A DNA stretch of 37,457 nucleotides from an uncultured Sutterella sp. Its GTDB lineage: Bacteria > Pseudomonadota > Gammaproteobacteria > Burkholderiales > Burkholderiaceae_F. Positions 27,636 through 35,368 of the stretch are shown here, piece after piece. The stretch lies in assembly GCA_900315045.1 (NCBI GenBank), contig OMXR01000006.1, positions 1 through 37,457 on the forward strand. Direction: 5' to 3'. The notes beneath the pieces were generated by a model. That model was not told the origin of the DNA. It saw only the letters and a program-made list of their open reading frames with translations, and ran no database searches. The first letter of the stretch is position 1, and every line of letters begins with the position of its first letter. A program made the position numbers and the translations under genes.

Positions 27636-29225
27636 ATGCAAGTTTCCAAGCGCAATTTCCTGAAGGGCGCCGCGGCTGCCGCCGCCGTCGCTGCCGTTCC
27701 AGCTGCTCAGGCCAAGAAGCGGGCCGACCTGCCCAGAAAGTGGAACATCACCACGGATGTTGTCATCGTCGGCTACGGCGGAGCTGGTGCCAGTGCCGCA
27801 ATTACGGCTGCCGATGCCGGCGCCAAGGTCATGATTTTTGAAAAGTGCGCCACTGGCGGCGGCAACACCGCAGTGTCCTCCGGCGGCATGTTCATCCCCA
27901 ACAACGAAGAGCGTGCCTTCACCTACCTGAAGAAGACCTACACCTTCGCCAACAGCGAAATCGACGAGGTTCAGCTGCGCGCCTTCGTCAAGGAAGCGAT
28001 GAAGTCCAAGGAGTTCCTCCTTTCTCTGAAGCCCGACCAGAAGGTCTACATCTACGGCCACGCCGGCTTCCAGAGCATTCCCGAATCCGATGCCGTTGAC
28101 AAGTGGCGCTTCCGCTCCACGCCCGGCACCAAGATCCGCGGCGGCGACATGCTCTTCAACAACTACCGCTACGCCGTTGAGACAGTCCGCAAGGTTCCTG
28201 TCAAGTACAACGCCCGCGCTCTGGAGCTGATCCGCGAAAACGACGAGGTTCTCGGCGTCTGGTTCGAAATCGAAGGCAAGAAGGTTGCCGTCAAGGCCCG
28301 CCGCGGCGTGGTGCTTGCAACCGGCGGCTACGAGTGGGATGACGTCCTGCTGCAGAACCACACGATGGGCACGATGTTCCATCGCCTCGGCCACCCCGGC
28401 AACACGGGCGACGGCGTGCGCATGGCGGTTGCCGCCGGCGCCGACACCTGGCACATGAACGCACTGTCCTGCCCGCTCGGCCTTGAAGTCCCCGGTCTGA
28501 AGACCGCCCTGCAGATCAACATGCTCTCTGCCAGCTACTTCTATGTCGACCAGGACGGCAAGCGCTTCGTGAACGAGAAGATGGACAACCACACCTGCAT
28601 CTACGGCGTGAACATGCTCGATGCCATCAAGCACCGCTATCCGCGCATCCCCTGCTTCGTGGTCTTTGACGAGAAGGCCCGCCTGCGCGGCCCGATCATC
28701 GGCGGCGCCACCTCGGGCTATGCCCTGAACCGCGAAGGGTACAAGTGGAGCAAGGACAACAGCGCTGAAATCGAAAAGGGCGTGATCGTCAAGGCCGACA
28801 CCATTGAAGAGCTTGCCAAGAAGATCAACGTGCCCGTTGAGAACCTTGTCAACACCTTCAAGACCTGGAATGCCAACATCAAGGCCGGCGCCGACAAGGA
28901 ATTCGGCCGTCCGCTCGAGAAGAAGGGCAAGATCGCCTTCGAAGGCCGCGAAGCTCCGCTCATCTCCGCACCGTTCGACGAGCAGGGACCGTACTACGCT
29001 GCCAAGCTCTACCCGGCCATCCTGAACACCCAGGGCGGTCCGCGCAGGAACGAAAAGGGCCAGGTGCTCAACCCATTCAAGAAGCCGATTCCGCGCCTTT
29101 ACAGCGCCGGCGAGCTCGGTTCTATGTGGGGCCACATCTATCAGGGCGCATGCAACAACTCCGAGTCCTGCGTGTTCGGACGCATCGCCGGCCGCACCGT
29201 TGCTGCCGAGAAGCCCTGGTCCTAA
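27636..29225 (+). CDS. Secreted FAD-dependent reductase, flavocytochrome c/fumarate-reductase-like flavoprotein
   Basis: A periplasmic flavoenzyme of the fumarate reductase/KstD-like FAD family, expected to reduce a small organic molecule with electrons from the adjacent cytochrome. The N-terminus has a Tat-like signal with a Lys-Arg pair (SKRNFLK, residues 4–10), an Ala-rich core and a likely cut after AQA at 26. FAD binding is shown by VVIVGYGGAGASAA (42–55), E69, TGGGNTAVSSGGM and the C-terminal ACNNSESCVFGRIAGRTVA. By eye-alignment to Shewanella Fcc3, the fumarate-binding histidines and arginines are replaced: C279, L297, N464, and IYQGACNNSES (501–511) instead of NRLGGN. Fumarate is therefore unlikely as substrate. 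Length is 529 residues, with no haem domain attached. Confidence 0.88.
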   Translation: MQVSKRNFLKGAAAAAAVAAVPAAQAKKRADLPRKWNITTDVVIVGYGGAGASAAITAADAGAKVMIFEKCATGGGNTAVSSGGMFIPNNEERAFTYLKKTYTFANSEIDEVQLRAFVKEAMKSKEFLLSLKPDQKVYIYGHAGFQSIPESDAVDKWRFRSTPGTKIRGGDMLFNNYRYAVETVRKVPVKYNARALELIRENDEVLGVWFEIEGKKVAVKARRGVVLATGGYEWDDVLLQNHTMGTMFHRLGHPGNTGDGVRMAVAAGADTWHMNALSCPLGLEVPGLKTALQINMLSASYFYVDQDGKRFVNEKMDNHTCIYGVNMLDAIKHRYPRIPCFVVFDEKARLRGPIIGGATSGYALNREGYKWSKDNSAEIEKGVIVKADTIEELAKKINVPVENLVNTFKTWNANIKAGADKEFGRPLEKKGKIAFEGREAPLISAPFDEQGPYYAAKLYPAILNTQGGPRRNEKGQVLNPFKKPIPRLYSAGELGSMWGHIYQGACNNSESCVFGRIAGRTVAAEKPWS

Positions 29226-29248
29226 CGGACTGATCTGACGCCCTGCGG

Positions 29249-29278
29249 GCATGCGGGAACCCTCCGACCCGCATGCCG
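29249..29278 (+). repeat. Intercistronic hairpin between flavoprotein and cytochrome genes
   Basis: GGCATGCGGG (29249–29258) pairs perfectly with CCCGCATGCC (29269–29278) around ten bases. There is no T tract, so it more likely stabilises or marks a processing point in the mRNA than ends it. Confidence 0.6.
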
Positions 29279-29304
29279 GTGGCGGCGGCATCAAGGAGAT
29301 AACA

Positions 29305-29652
29305 ATGTCTTTTACTGCAAAAAACCTGATTCTGGGACTTGCCGCGATGGCCTTCTCCCTGACGGCCGCCGCTGCTGACGCAAACAAGATGCTTGCCGAC
29401 CGGCATGCCGCCAGAGGCGTGCCGTGCCAGGCATGTCACACGCAGATGCCCCCGAAGGCGCCATCAAACGAGGCATGTGCCGCCTGCCACGGCGGATATG
29501 CGCAGCTTGCCAAGCGCACGGCCAAGAAGGACATCAATCCGCACGACTCCCATGTTGAGGATCCGTCCTGCAACCAGTGCCACAGCGGCCACAAGAAGCC
29601 CCGGCTGCTTTGTGACCAGTGCCATGAATTCACGGACATCAAAGTTCCGTAG
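29305..29652 (+). CDS. Periplasmic tetrahaem cytochrome c
   Basis: A 115-residue electron carrier with four CxxCH haem sites: C41–H45, C58–H62, C89–H93 and C103–H107. Additional histidines at 34, 80, 83 and 96 can supply the second axial ligands, as in the haem domain of flavocytochrome c and small tetrahaem cytochromes. A Sec signal peptide (LILGLAAMAFSLTAAAA, cut near residue 24) sends it to the periplasm, where haem is attached. AAGGAG lies eight bases before the ATG. It is the natural electron donor to the flavoprotein encoded 79 bases upstream; the two correspond to the halves of a single-chain flavocytochrome c. The quinol dehydrogenase that would feed it (CymA/NapC type) is not in the window. 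Confidence 0.95.
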   Translation: MSFTAKNLILGLAAMAFSLTAAAADANKMLADRHAARGVPCQACHTQMPPKAPSNEACAACHGGYAQLAKRTAKKDINPHDSHVEDPSCNQCHSGHKKPRLLCDQCHEFTDIKVP

Positions 29653-29668
29653 TGCCTCTCAGCTACAA

Positions 29669-29696
29669 TTGCCCGCAAGCCCTGCGGGCAATTTTT
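29669..29696 (+). terminator. Intrinsic terminator between cytochrome and sensor kinase genes
   Basis: TTGCCCGCA (29669–29677) pairs with TGCGGGCAA (29683–29691) with a five-base loop, followed by TTTTTCTTTTTC. It sits inside the operon, so it probably lets only part of the transcript continue into the regulatory genes. Confidence 0.88.
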
Positions 29697-29708
29697 CTTT
29701 TTCAACAA

Positions 29709-31550
29709 GTGCCCCGAATCCTCTCCCTTTTGCTTGCGGCCGCAACCTGCGCCTTCGGACTGTTCCTCGCCTCGGCGACAGATCCTGCGAGTTCCGCCGA
29801 GGAGCCGCCAGCCGCCCTTCTGGCGGCACGCCACGCTGCGAGCGGACGGCCTCTTCTTCGCATCGGCTATATTGAGCAGAGTTTCTCCCCCTCCGAGCGC
29901 GAAGGCTTTGAAGCCACCTTTGCGTACCTGAGGAAACGTCTGCCGCAGTATGACGTGTCCATCGATCCGTACCTGGTCAAGGATCTGGAAAGAGCCATCC
30001 GCGAAAACAAGGTCGAATTCTTCCTGGGGGCCTCGGGCTTCTATCGGCGCGTCTACAGCAGGGGCCTTCGCGACATCGCCACCATGACGACACGTGTTGC
30101 CCCCAATCCCAACCAGGCGATCGCCACGGTTTTTCTCGTACCCAACGAAAGTCCGATCAAAACGGTTGCCGATCTCCGGGGCAAAAAAGCCGCCGTCAAC
30201 TGGCTCAATGGCTGGTCCGGCGTCTTCATTCCGCTCAAGGAGCTTCAGGATGAGGGCTACGATCCTGACAATTTTTTCGGAGGGCTTGTCGCTGCAGGCT
30301 CACCGATGCGCAAGCTTCTGCTCGCCGTTCTGCGGGGCGAAGCCGATGTCGCAATGTCCCGCTCCTGCACGCTTGAAGAGCTGCGTCTCACGGAACCTGG
30401 ACTTGCCGGCCGGTTTCGTCCGATCGGGCTGAAACCCGATAATCTGTCCGACTTCAAGTGTCTGCGCTCAACCGAGGTCTATCCCAACTGGACGTTTGTT
30501 TCAACCTCGCTGGCTCCCTGGCAGATGAGCCGGGACGTGGCAGCCGCCCTGCTCACCATGCCCAAAACTCAAAACGGGACGGGCTGGGCCGTTGTCTCCG
30601 ACTTCACACAGGTCGACAATCTCTACAAATCCCTGCGGCGCGGCCCGTACGAATACCTGCGCATCCGTTCGGTGTCTGATTTCATTAAGCGCTACTGGGG
30701 CATCATCTGTCTTGGGTTCATGGGGATTCTTGCCCTGATTTTCCACAGCTGGTATGTCCGGTACCTGGTCAGCGTGCGGACACGAGAGCTGCGCGAAGCC
30801 GTGCAAAAGGAGCGCGAGGCCGAAGCCGCGCAAAAACTGGCGCTCGAGCAGATTCAGTCCCTTGAACGAATCAGCACGATCGGCGCCGTCTCGAGCATGA
30901 TCACCCACGAGCTGAATGGTCCGATCTCCGTGATCAGCAACAGTTGCAACGCGCTGCAAAGACAATTCGAGCGCTCCCCCGTCCCGCCCCAGCTCGAAAA
31001 GGCGATCGAGCTCATCGCCCGCCAGTGCGAAAAGGCAAGCGGCATCGTCAATCACGTGCGCAATTACGTCAGGCACCGCGACGCACAGCTTGAGCCCATC
31101 GACCTAGCCGCCGAACTCACCCGGATTTTCAACGCGTGGCTGCTCAAAACCCCGGTCGGCATGCTCCATCTGGACATTCAGGCCCAGGGAATCAGCGTTT
31201 TCTGGAACAGGCTCGAGCTCGAACTTTGCCTCAGAAACGTCACCAAAAATGCAATCGAGGCCTGCGAGGGCTACAAAGGCGCCCGCATACGCATTGTCCT
31301 CACCACGCAGGACGCGGGCTCGAAGGCCATCATTTCGGTTCTTGACAATGCACCGACCGGCGAGGACGAACTTGAAAAGCACAGCCGGCCGCTGAACACA
31401 TCCAAGGCAACAGGCACCGGTCTCGGACTGCTCATTGTTCGGACACTGTGCGAAAAAGCCTCCGGAAACTTCACGATTGGCAGACTGGATGGCCTCACCG
31501 AAGCGCGCATTACATTGCCGATTTTCAACAAGGAGAGCGCTCATGGCTGA
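29709..31550 (+). CDS. Sensor histidine kinase with PhnD-like periplasmic ligand domain
   Basis: A membrane kinase that probably senses the reductase's substrate outside the cytoplasm. From GTG 29709 a signal/anchor helix (ILSLLLAAATCAFGLFLA) leads to a periplasmic domain (~45–310) resembling PhnD-type phosphonate/anion-binding proteins (LLRIGYIEQSFSPSEREG, TVADLRGKKAAVNWLNGWSG). A second helix lies at ~330–350, then a coiled coil, then the H box ITHELNGPISVI with H400. The HELNxP wording is the HPK4 type seen in DctB and FixL. The ATPase domain shows N-box NVTKNAIEAC and G-box TGTGLGLLIVRTL. Length is 613 residues. A start at GTG 29652 is in frame but would place the terminator hairpin in the coding region. 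The regulator overlaps its end by 8 bases. Confidence 0.88.
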   Translation: MPRILSLLLAAATCAFGLFLASATDPASSAEEPPAALLAARHAASGRPLLRIGYIEQSFSPSEREGFEATFAYLRKRLPQYDVSIDPYLVKDLERAIRENKVEFFLGASGFYRRVYSRGLRDIATMTTRVAPNPNQAIATVFLVPNESPIKTVADLRGKKAAVNWLNGWSGVFIPLKELQDEGYDPDNFFGGLVAAGSPMRKLLLAVLRGEADVAMSRSCTLEELRLTEPGLAGRFRPIGLKPDNLSDFKCLRSTEVYPNWTFVSTSLAPWQMSRDVAAALLTMPKTQNGTGWAVVSDFTQVDNLYKSLRRGPYEYLRIRSVSDFIKRYWGIICLGFMGILALIFHSWYVRYLVSVRTRELREAVQKEREAEAAQKLALEQIQSLERISTIGAVSSMITHELNGPISVISNSCNALQRQFERSPVPPQLEKAIELIARQCEKASGIVNHVRNYVRHRDAQLEPIDLAAELTRIFNAWLLKTPVGMLHLDIQAQGISVFWNRLELELCLRNVTKNAIEACEGYKGARIRIVLTTQDAGSKAIISVLDNAPTGEDELEKHSRPLNTSKATGTGLGLLIVRTLCEKASGNFTIGRLDGLTEARITLPIFNKESAHG

Positions 31551-32172
31551 AAATACCGTCAAACCGCTGATCCGCCTGGTCGATGATGAAGCCGATCAAC
31601 TGATGAGCCTGAGCCTTCTGCTTGAGGGCGAAGGCTGGCAAACCGCCGCCTATCAGAGCGCCGCCGCCTTTTTTGCCGGTGACACGCCATCTCGCCCCGG
31701 ATGCCTCATCCTGGATGTGCGCATGCCGGACATCACCGGGCTGCAGATGCAGGCTGAAATGAACCGGCGCCAATATCCCCTGCCCATCATCTTTCTCACC
31801 GGTCACGGCGACGTGGACATGGCGGTGCAGACGATGAAGGACGGAGCCAAGGACTTCCTGCTCAAGCCCGTCGACCCCGAGCGGCTTCTCACCGCCGTTG
31901 CCAAGATCGTGCAGGACGATCTCGACCAGAGGTCTATGCCCATTGACGAAGCGGAATGGAAAAAGCGATTCGAGCGGCTCTCCTCGCGCGAGCAGGACGT
32001 GATCCGGGGCGCCATCAAGGGGCTGCTCAACAAGCAGATCGCGCGCAAGATGCAGATCAGCGAGCGCACCGTTCAGGCGCACCGCAACACGGCCTACCGC
32101 AAGCTCGAAGTGCACAGCGTCGCGGATATGGCGCCGCTTACCGTGCTGTTTTCCCGCGGCATCCTATCGTGA
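31543..32172 (+). CDS. FixJ-family response regulator
   Basis: Output partner of the kinase. The receiver domain is at ~8–125, with D14–D15, phosphoacceptor D58 in CLILDVRMPDITG, and the conserved lysine in FLLKPVDPERL. A LuxR-type HTH lies at ~145–195 (LSSREQDVIRGAIKGLLN, SERTVQAHRNTAYRKLEV). ATG 31543 has AAGGAG nine bases upstream and overlaps the kinase gene, indicating translational coupling. Length is 209 residues. One feature is unusual: the last nine bases overlap the end of the U32 gene on the other strand. It most likely activates the reductase operon. A truncated relative lies at 3366–3758. Confidence 0.93.
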   Translation: MAENTVKPLIRLVDDEADQLMSLSLLLEGEGWQTAAYQSAAAFFAGDTPSRPGCLILDVRMPDITGLQMQAEMNRRQYPLPIIFLTGHGDVDMAVQTMKDGAKDFLLKPVDPERLLTAVAKIVQDDLDQRSMPIDEAEWKKRFERLSSREQDVIRGAIKGLLNKQIARKMQISERTVQAHRNTAYRKLEVHSVADMAPLTVLFSRGILS

Positions 32173-33414
32173 CTGAACGGACTCGATCCGGTAGAGCTTG
32201 TCGTGTTCTCTGATTTTCTCGGGCACGCTCACCGTGATCCGTTCGCCTTTTTGCGCCTGCTCGAGCTCACTGCCGTCATCGGCAAGAATGCGCTCGACCG
32301 AAAAGTACACGGCGCCCGTCGTTGGACCTGTTGCCAGTAGCTTTTGCCCGAGACCAAAACCGCCCCCAGTCAGGGCGAACTGGCCAACTCCGGCACGGGA
32401 GAAGTAGTTCACGCACTCGCCGACATAAACCTTGCGCTCTGTGGCCTTGGAGCCGTAAGTGCCGCAAAGCTCGGCAACTGAGGCCCCTAGGTAGTACCCG
32501 TCCCAGAAGCCCCGGTTGAAGACCCGTGCAAGACGCTCGTCCCATCGGGTGCGGCAGCTCTCCGTCCAGGCTCCGGCAGCGATCGCTTCGAGCGCCTCGC
32601 TGTAGCACTCGACCGTCGTGCGCACATACTCCGGCCCCCGCGCTCTGCCCTCAATCTTGAAGACCCGTACGCCTGCATCAACCATGCGGTCGAGAAACCC
32701 GATCGTCTTGAGATCCTTGGGGCTCATGAAATATCCATTGTCCAAGGCAATCTCGATGTCGCGGTCGACATCCTTGAAGACATATTCACGCCGGCATGTC
32801 TGAAGGCACTCTCCCCGGTTTGCGCTCCTGCCCCGGGTCGCAAGGCTCATGTAGCATTTCCCGCTCACCGCCATGCAAAGCGCACCGTGGCAGAACATTT
32901 CAATCCGAATGGGCCTGCCCGACACGCCGCGCACATCCTCCCGCTCAATCCCCTTGCATATGTCCTTCACCTGATCCAGATTCAGTTCGCGGGCAAGCAC
33001 GGCGACATCGGCATACGGAGCATAGAACCGCAGCGCTTCAAGGTTGGAGATGTTGAGCTGAGTGGACAGGTGTACGGGCACCCCTCTTTCCCGTGCCCGC
33101 ATCAGAACGATCGGGTCACAGGCAATCACAGCATCTATTCCCTGACTGGCCGCCTGCTCAAGCGTGCTGCAAAGCAGCTCCCTGTCTCCGTCAAACATCA
33201 CGCTGTTGAGCGTGAGATAGGCCTTCACACCCGCGTCGTGGCAGATGCCACACACCCGGCCGATATCCTTCACCGTAAACCGTCCCGCGGAGTGGGAGCG
33301 CATATTGAGCACGCCCGCCCCGAAGTACACCGAATCGGCGCCTGCCGAACAGGCCGCCGAAAGCGCCTCCCAGGATCCCGCCGGCGCCATCAGTTCGAAA
33401 TCACTTCGCTTCAT
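32164..33414 (-). CDS. U32-family protein, TrhP (YegQ)-like
   Basis: U32 proteins were named as peptidases, but characterised members such as TrhP modify RNA (prephenate-dependent 5-hydroxyuridine in tRNA). The family start FELMAPAGSWEALSAACSAG is followed by VYFGAG. The cysteine cluster MFCHGALCMAVSGKCYMS, then ANRGECLQTCRREY, is the site of the expected iron-sulfur cluster. DAGVRVFKIEGRARGPEYV is the third family block. Length is 416 residues from ATG 33414, which has AGGA nine bases upstream. It overlaps the upstream acetyltransferase gene by 14 bases, so the two are cotranscribed. TrhP, RlhA and UbiU/V are hard to separate by eye; TrhP-like is the best guess. Confidence 0.85.
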   Translation of the reverse strand: MKRSDFELMAPAGSWEALSAACSAGADSVYFGAGVLNMRSHSAGRFTVKDIGRVCGICHDAGVKAYLTLNSVMFDGDRELLCSTLEQAASQGIDAVIACDPIVLMRARERGVPVHLSTQLNISNLEALRFYAPYADVAVLARELNLDQVKDICKGIEREDVRGVSGRPIRIEMFCHGALCMAVSGKCYMSLATRGRSANRGECLQTCRREYVFKDVDRDIEIALDNGYFMSPKDLKTIGFLDRMVDAGVRVFKIEGRARGPEYVRTTVECYSEALEAIAAGAWTESCRTRWDERLARVFNRGFWDGYYLGASVAELCGTYGSKATERKVYVGECVNYFSRAGVGQFALTGGGFGLGQKLLATGPTTGAVYFSVERILADDGSELEQAQKGERITVSVPEKIREHDKLYRIESVQSR

Positions 33415-33907
33415 CTGTCGCTTCCTTGCCGCTCTGCGCAAATGCTCTCAGATCCTCTCCGGCAAGCCGGTAGATCGTCCAGTCGCTCATCGGCCTTGCA
33501 CCGAATGAGGTATACAGATCAATGCTCGGCTTGTTCCAGTCCAGACAGGTCCACTCAAAGCGGCCGCAGCCGCGCTCAACGGCGATCCGGGCGAGCTTGC
33601 GCAGCAAGCCGATGCCGTGCCCCCTGCCGCGGTAATCCGGCAACACGAAAAGGTCTTCCAGATACAGCCCCGCCCGGCCGAGGAACGTGGAAAAGTTGTG
33701 GAAAAAGAGGGCAAATCCCACTTCCTTGCCGTGATCGCAGACAAACAGCACCTCGGCTGCATGTTTTTCAAAAAGCCAATGCCCGAGCAGTTCCTCCGTG
33801 GCAACCACTTCCCCCAGCATCCTTTCGTAGTCTGCAAGCTGCCTGATGAAACTCAAAATCAAAGCGGTGTCGCTCTTTTGTGCGAATCGGAATGTCTGCT
33901 GCGGCAT
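33401..33907 (-). CDS. GNAT-family N-acetyltransferase
   Basis: A 168-residue GCN5-type acetyltransferase. The acetyl-CoA pyrophosphate-binding motif A is clear: LYLEDLFVLPDYRGRGHGIG (R/Q-x-x-G-x-G/A form as RGRGHG), followed by LLRKLARIAVERGC and the motif B segment LDWNKPSIDLYTSFGA. The pattern is that of spermidine/diamine or thialysine acetyltransferases (SSAT-like), but the substrate is not certain. The ATG at 33907 has GGGAGGGG six to eight bases upstream; the longer frame upstream lacks family similarity. It is divergent from pyrF and translated together with the U32 gene. Confidence 0.9.
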   Translation of the reverse strand: MPQQTFRFAQKSDTALILSFIRQLADYERMLGEVVATEELLGHWLFEKHAAEVLFVCDHGKEVGFALFFHNFSTFLGRAGLYLEDLFVLPDYRGRGHGIGLLRKLARIAVERGCGRFEWTCLDWNKPSIDLYTSFGARPMSDWTIYRLAGEDLRAFAQSGKEATDEAK

Positions 33908-34027
33908 CTTCGCCCCTCCCTGCAGGTTACGGATTGCTCGGCAGTTTAGCGATTTGCCGGGCGGTACAATGCGGCAGTTAAAGCAATCCGGCCCGGTTCC
34001 CGGGTCGACATCAAGGATCCTGCCGCC

Positions 34028-34858
34028 ATGCTGTTTACTGAAAAACTCTCCGCCAGAACCCGCTCCGCCGATTCCATGCTGTGCGTTGGACTTGATCCGG
34101 ATCCGGCCAAATTTCCGCAATGCATCCTTGCCGAGCCCGACCCGATCTATGCCTTCTGCGAGCAGATCGTGCGGGCCACTGCGCCGTATGTCTGCGCGTA
34201 CAAGCCCCAGATCGCCTACTTCGCGGCCAACCGGGCCGAAGACGCTCTCGAGCGCATCATCTCGCTGATCAAGAGCGAGCATCCCGACATTCCCGTCATT
34301 CTGGACGCCAAGCGCGGAGACATCGGCTCAACCGCCAGACAATACGCCAAAGAAGCCTTTGTCCGCTACAACGCCGATGCCGTCACACTGTCCCCGTACA
34401 TGGGATTTGACACGATCGAGCCTTATTTCGAGTACCCAGACCGCGGGATCATCGTTCTGTGCCGGACTTCCAACCCGGGTGGAAAAGACATTGAAGAACT
34501 CGTCGCCGGCGGCGAGATGGTATACGAGCGGATCGCCCGCCTTGCCGGCAGCAGCTGGAACAGAACCGGTCAGATGTGTCTGGTTGTCGGGGCAACGCAG
34601 CCCAGGGAGATCGCCAGCGTACGCAGGCTGGCCCCCAGCGTTCCCCTGCTCGTACCCGGCATCGGCGCACAGGGCGGAGATGTTAACGCCGCCGTCGCCG
34701 CAGGTCTGGATGCCGATGGCTGGGGCATGATCATCAATTCAAGCCGGGCGATTCTCTATGCCGGCAAGGACGAGCACTTCGCCCAGGCCGCAGCCGAAGC
34801 AGCCATCTCAACTAGGGATGCAATCAGGCGAGCCAAGGCGCTCTGCCGCTCGCAATAA
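34028..34858 (+). CDS. pyrF: Orotidine-5'-phosphate decarboxylase, type 2
   Basis: Last step of UMP synthesis. The signature DAKRGDIGSTA is at residues 93–103 (catalytic D93, K95, D98), and CVGLDPDPAKFP is near the start. At 276 residues it belongs to the longer subfamily 2 found in many betaproteobacteria and actinobacteria. VPGIGAQGGDVNAAV is the phosphate-binding part. A TACAAT lies at 33965–33970, but no good -35 is seen. It ends four bases before the end of the convergent pncC. Confidence 0.96.
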   Translation: MLFTEKLSARTRSADSMLCVGLDPDPAKFPQCILAEPDPIYAFCEQIVRATAPYVCAYKPQIAYFAANRAEDALERIISLIKSEHPDIPVILDAKRGDIGSTARQYAKEAFVRYNADAVTLSPYMGFDTIEPYFEYPDRGIIVLCRTSNPGGKDIEELVAGGEMVYERIARLAGSSWNRTGQMCLVVGATQPREIASVRRLAPSVPLLVPGIGAQGGDVNAAVAAGLDADGWGMIINSSRAILYAGKDEHFAQAAAEAAISTRDAIRRAKALCRSQ

Positions 34859-34862
34859 AGCA

Positions 34863-35360
34863 TCAGAGGCGCTGAAGAAGTCCGGTCAGGGCATGCGCAA
34901 CAGCCTGCTCCCGGACTTCCGAGCGATTCCCGGAAAAAATAACCGTCTCCGAGCAAACCTTCCCGCTCTTTCGGGCAAACCCGAAACAGACCGTTCCGAC
35001 AGGCTTGCCCGGCTCTGCGCCGCCAGGCCCGGCAATCCCCGTCACCGAAACGGAAAGAGCCGCTTCGGAGTGTTCCTGCGCTCCGATGGCCATTGCCCGA
35101 GCGGTCTGCTCGCTCACAACCCCATGCTTTTCAATGAGCGAAGGATCCACGCCAAGCATCTCGCACTTGGCCCTGACCGTATAGACAACAAAGCCCCGGT
35201 CAAACCAGGAACTTGATCCCGGCACCTGCGTGATCGCCCAAGAAATCCCCCCCGCCGTGCAGCTCTCGGCAGTTGCTATTTTCACCTGTGCACCAAGTGC
35301 TTTCCTTCCGAGTTCGTCTGCTAGATCCGAAATGCGCTTTTGCATGCCCGCTTCCGTCAT
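34863..35360 (-). CDS. pncC: Nicotinamide-nucleotide amidase (CinA C-terminal family)
   Basis: PncC deamidates NMN to NaMN in pyridine nucleotide salvage. The active-site block IATAESCTAGGISWAI (S33 as nucleophile) and VSVTGIAGPGGAEPGKPVGT are diagnostic. At 165 residues it is the stand-alone form without the N-terminal CinA domain. AGGAG precedes the ATG at 35360. It starts eight bases after pgpA and is last in the nusB–thiL–pgpA–pncC run. Confidence 0.95.
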   Translation of the reverse strand: MTEAGMQKRISDLADELGRKALGAQVKIATAESCTAGGISWAITQVPGSSSWFDRGFVVYTVRAKCEMLGVDPSLIEKHGVVSEQTARAMAIGAQEHSEAALSVSVTGIAGPGGAEPGKPVGTVCFGFARKSGKVCSETVIFSGNRSEVREQAVAHALTGLLQRL

Positions 35361-35368
35361 TGTCGCTC

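Noticed and set aside
27513-29387. 624-codon minus-strand frame opposite the flavin reductase
   Set aside because: Antisense to an intact FAD enzyme with conserved motifs; the frame lacks any family features.
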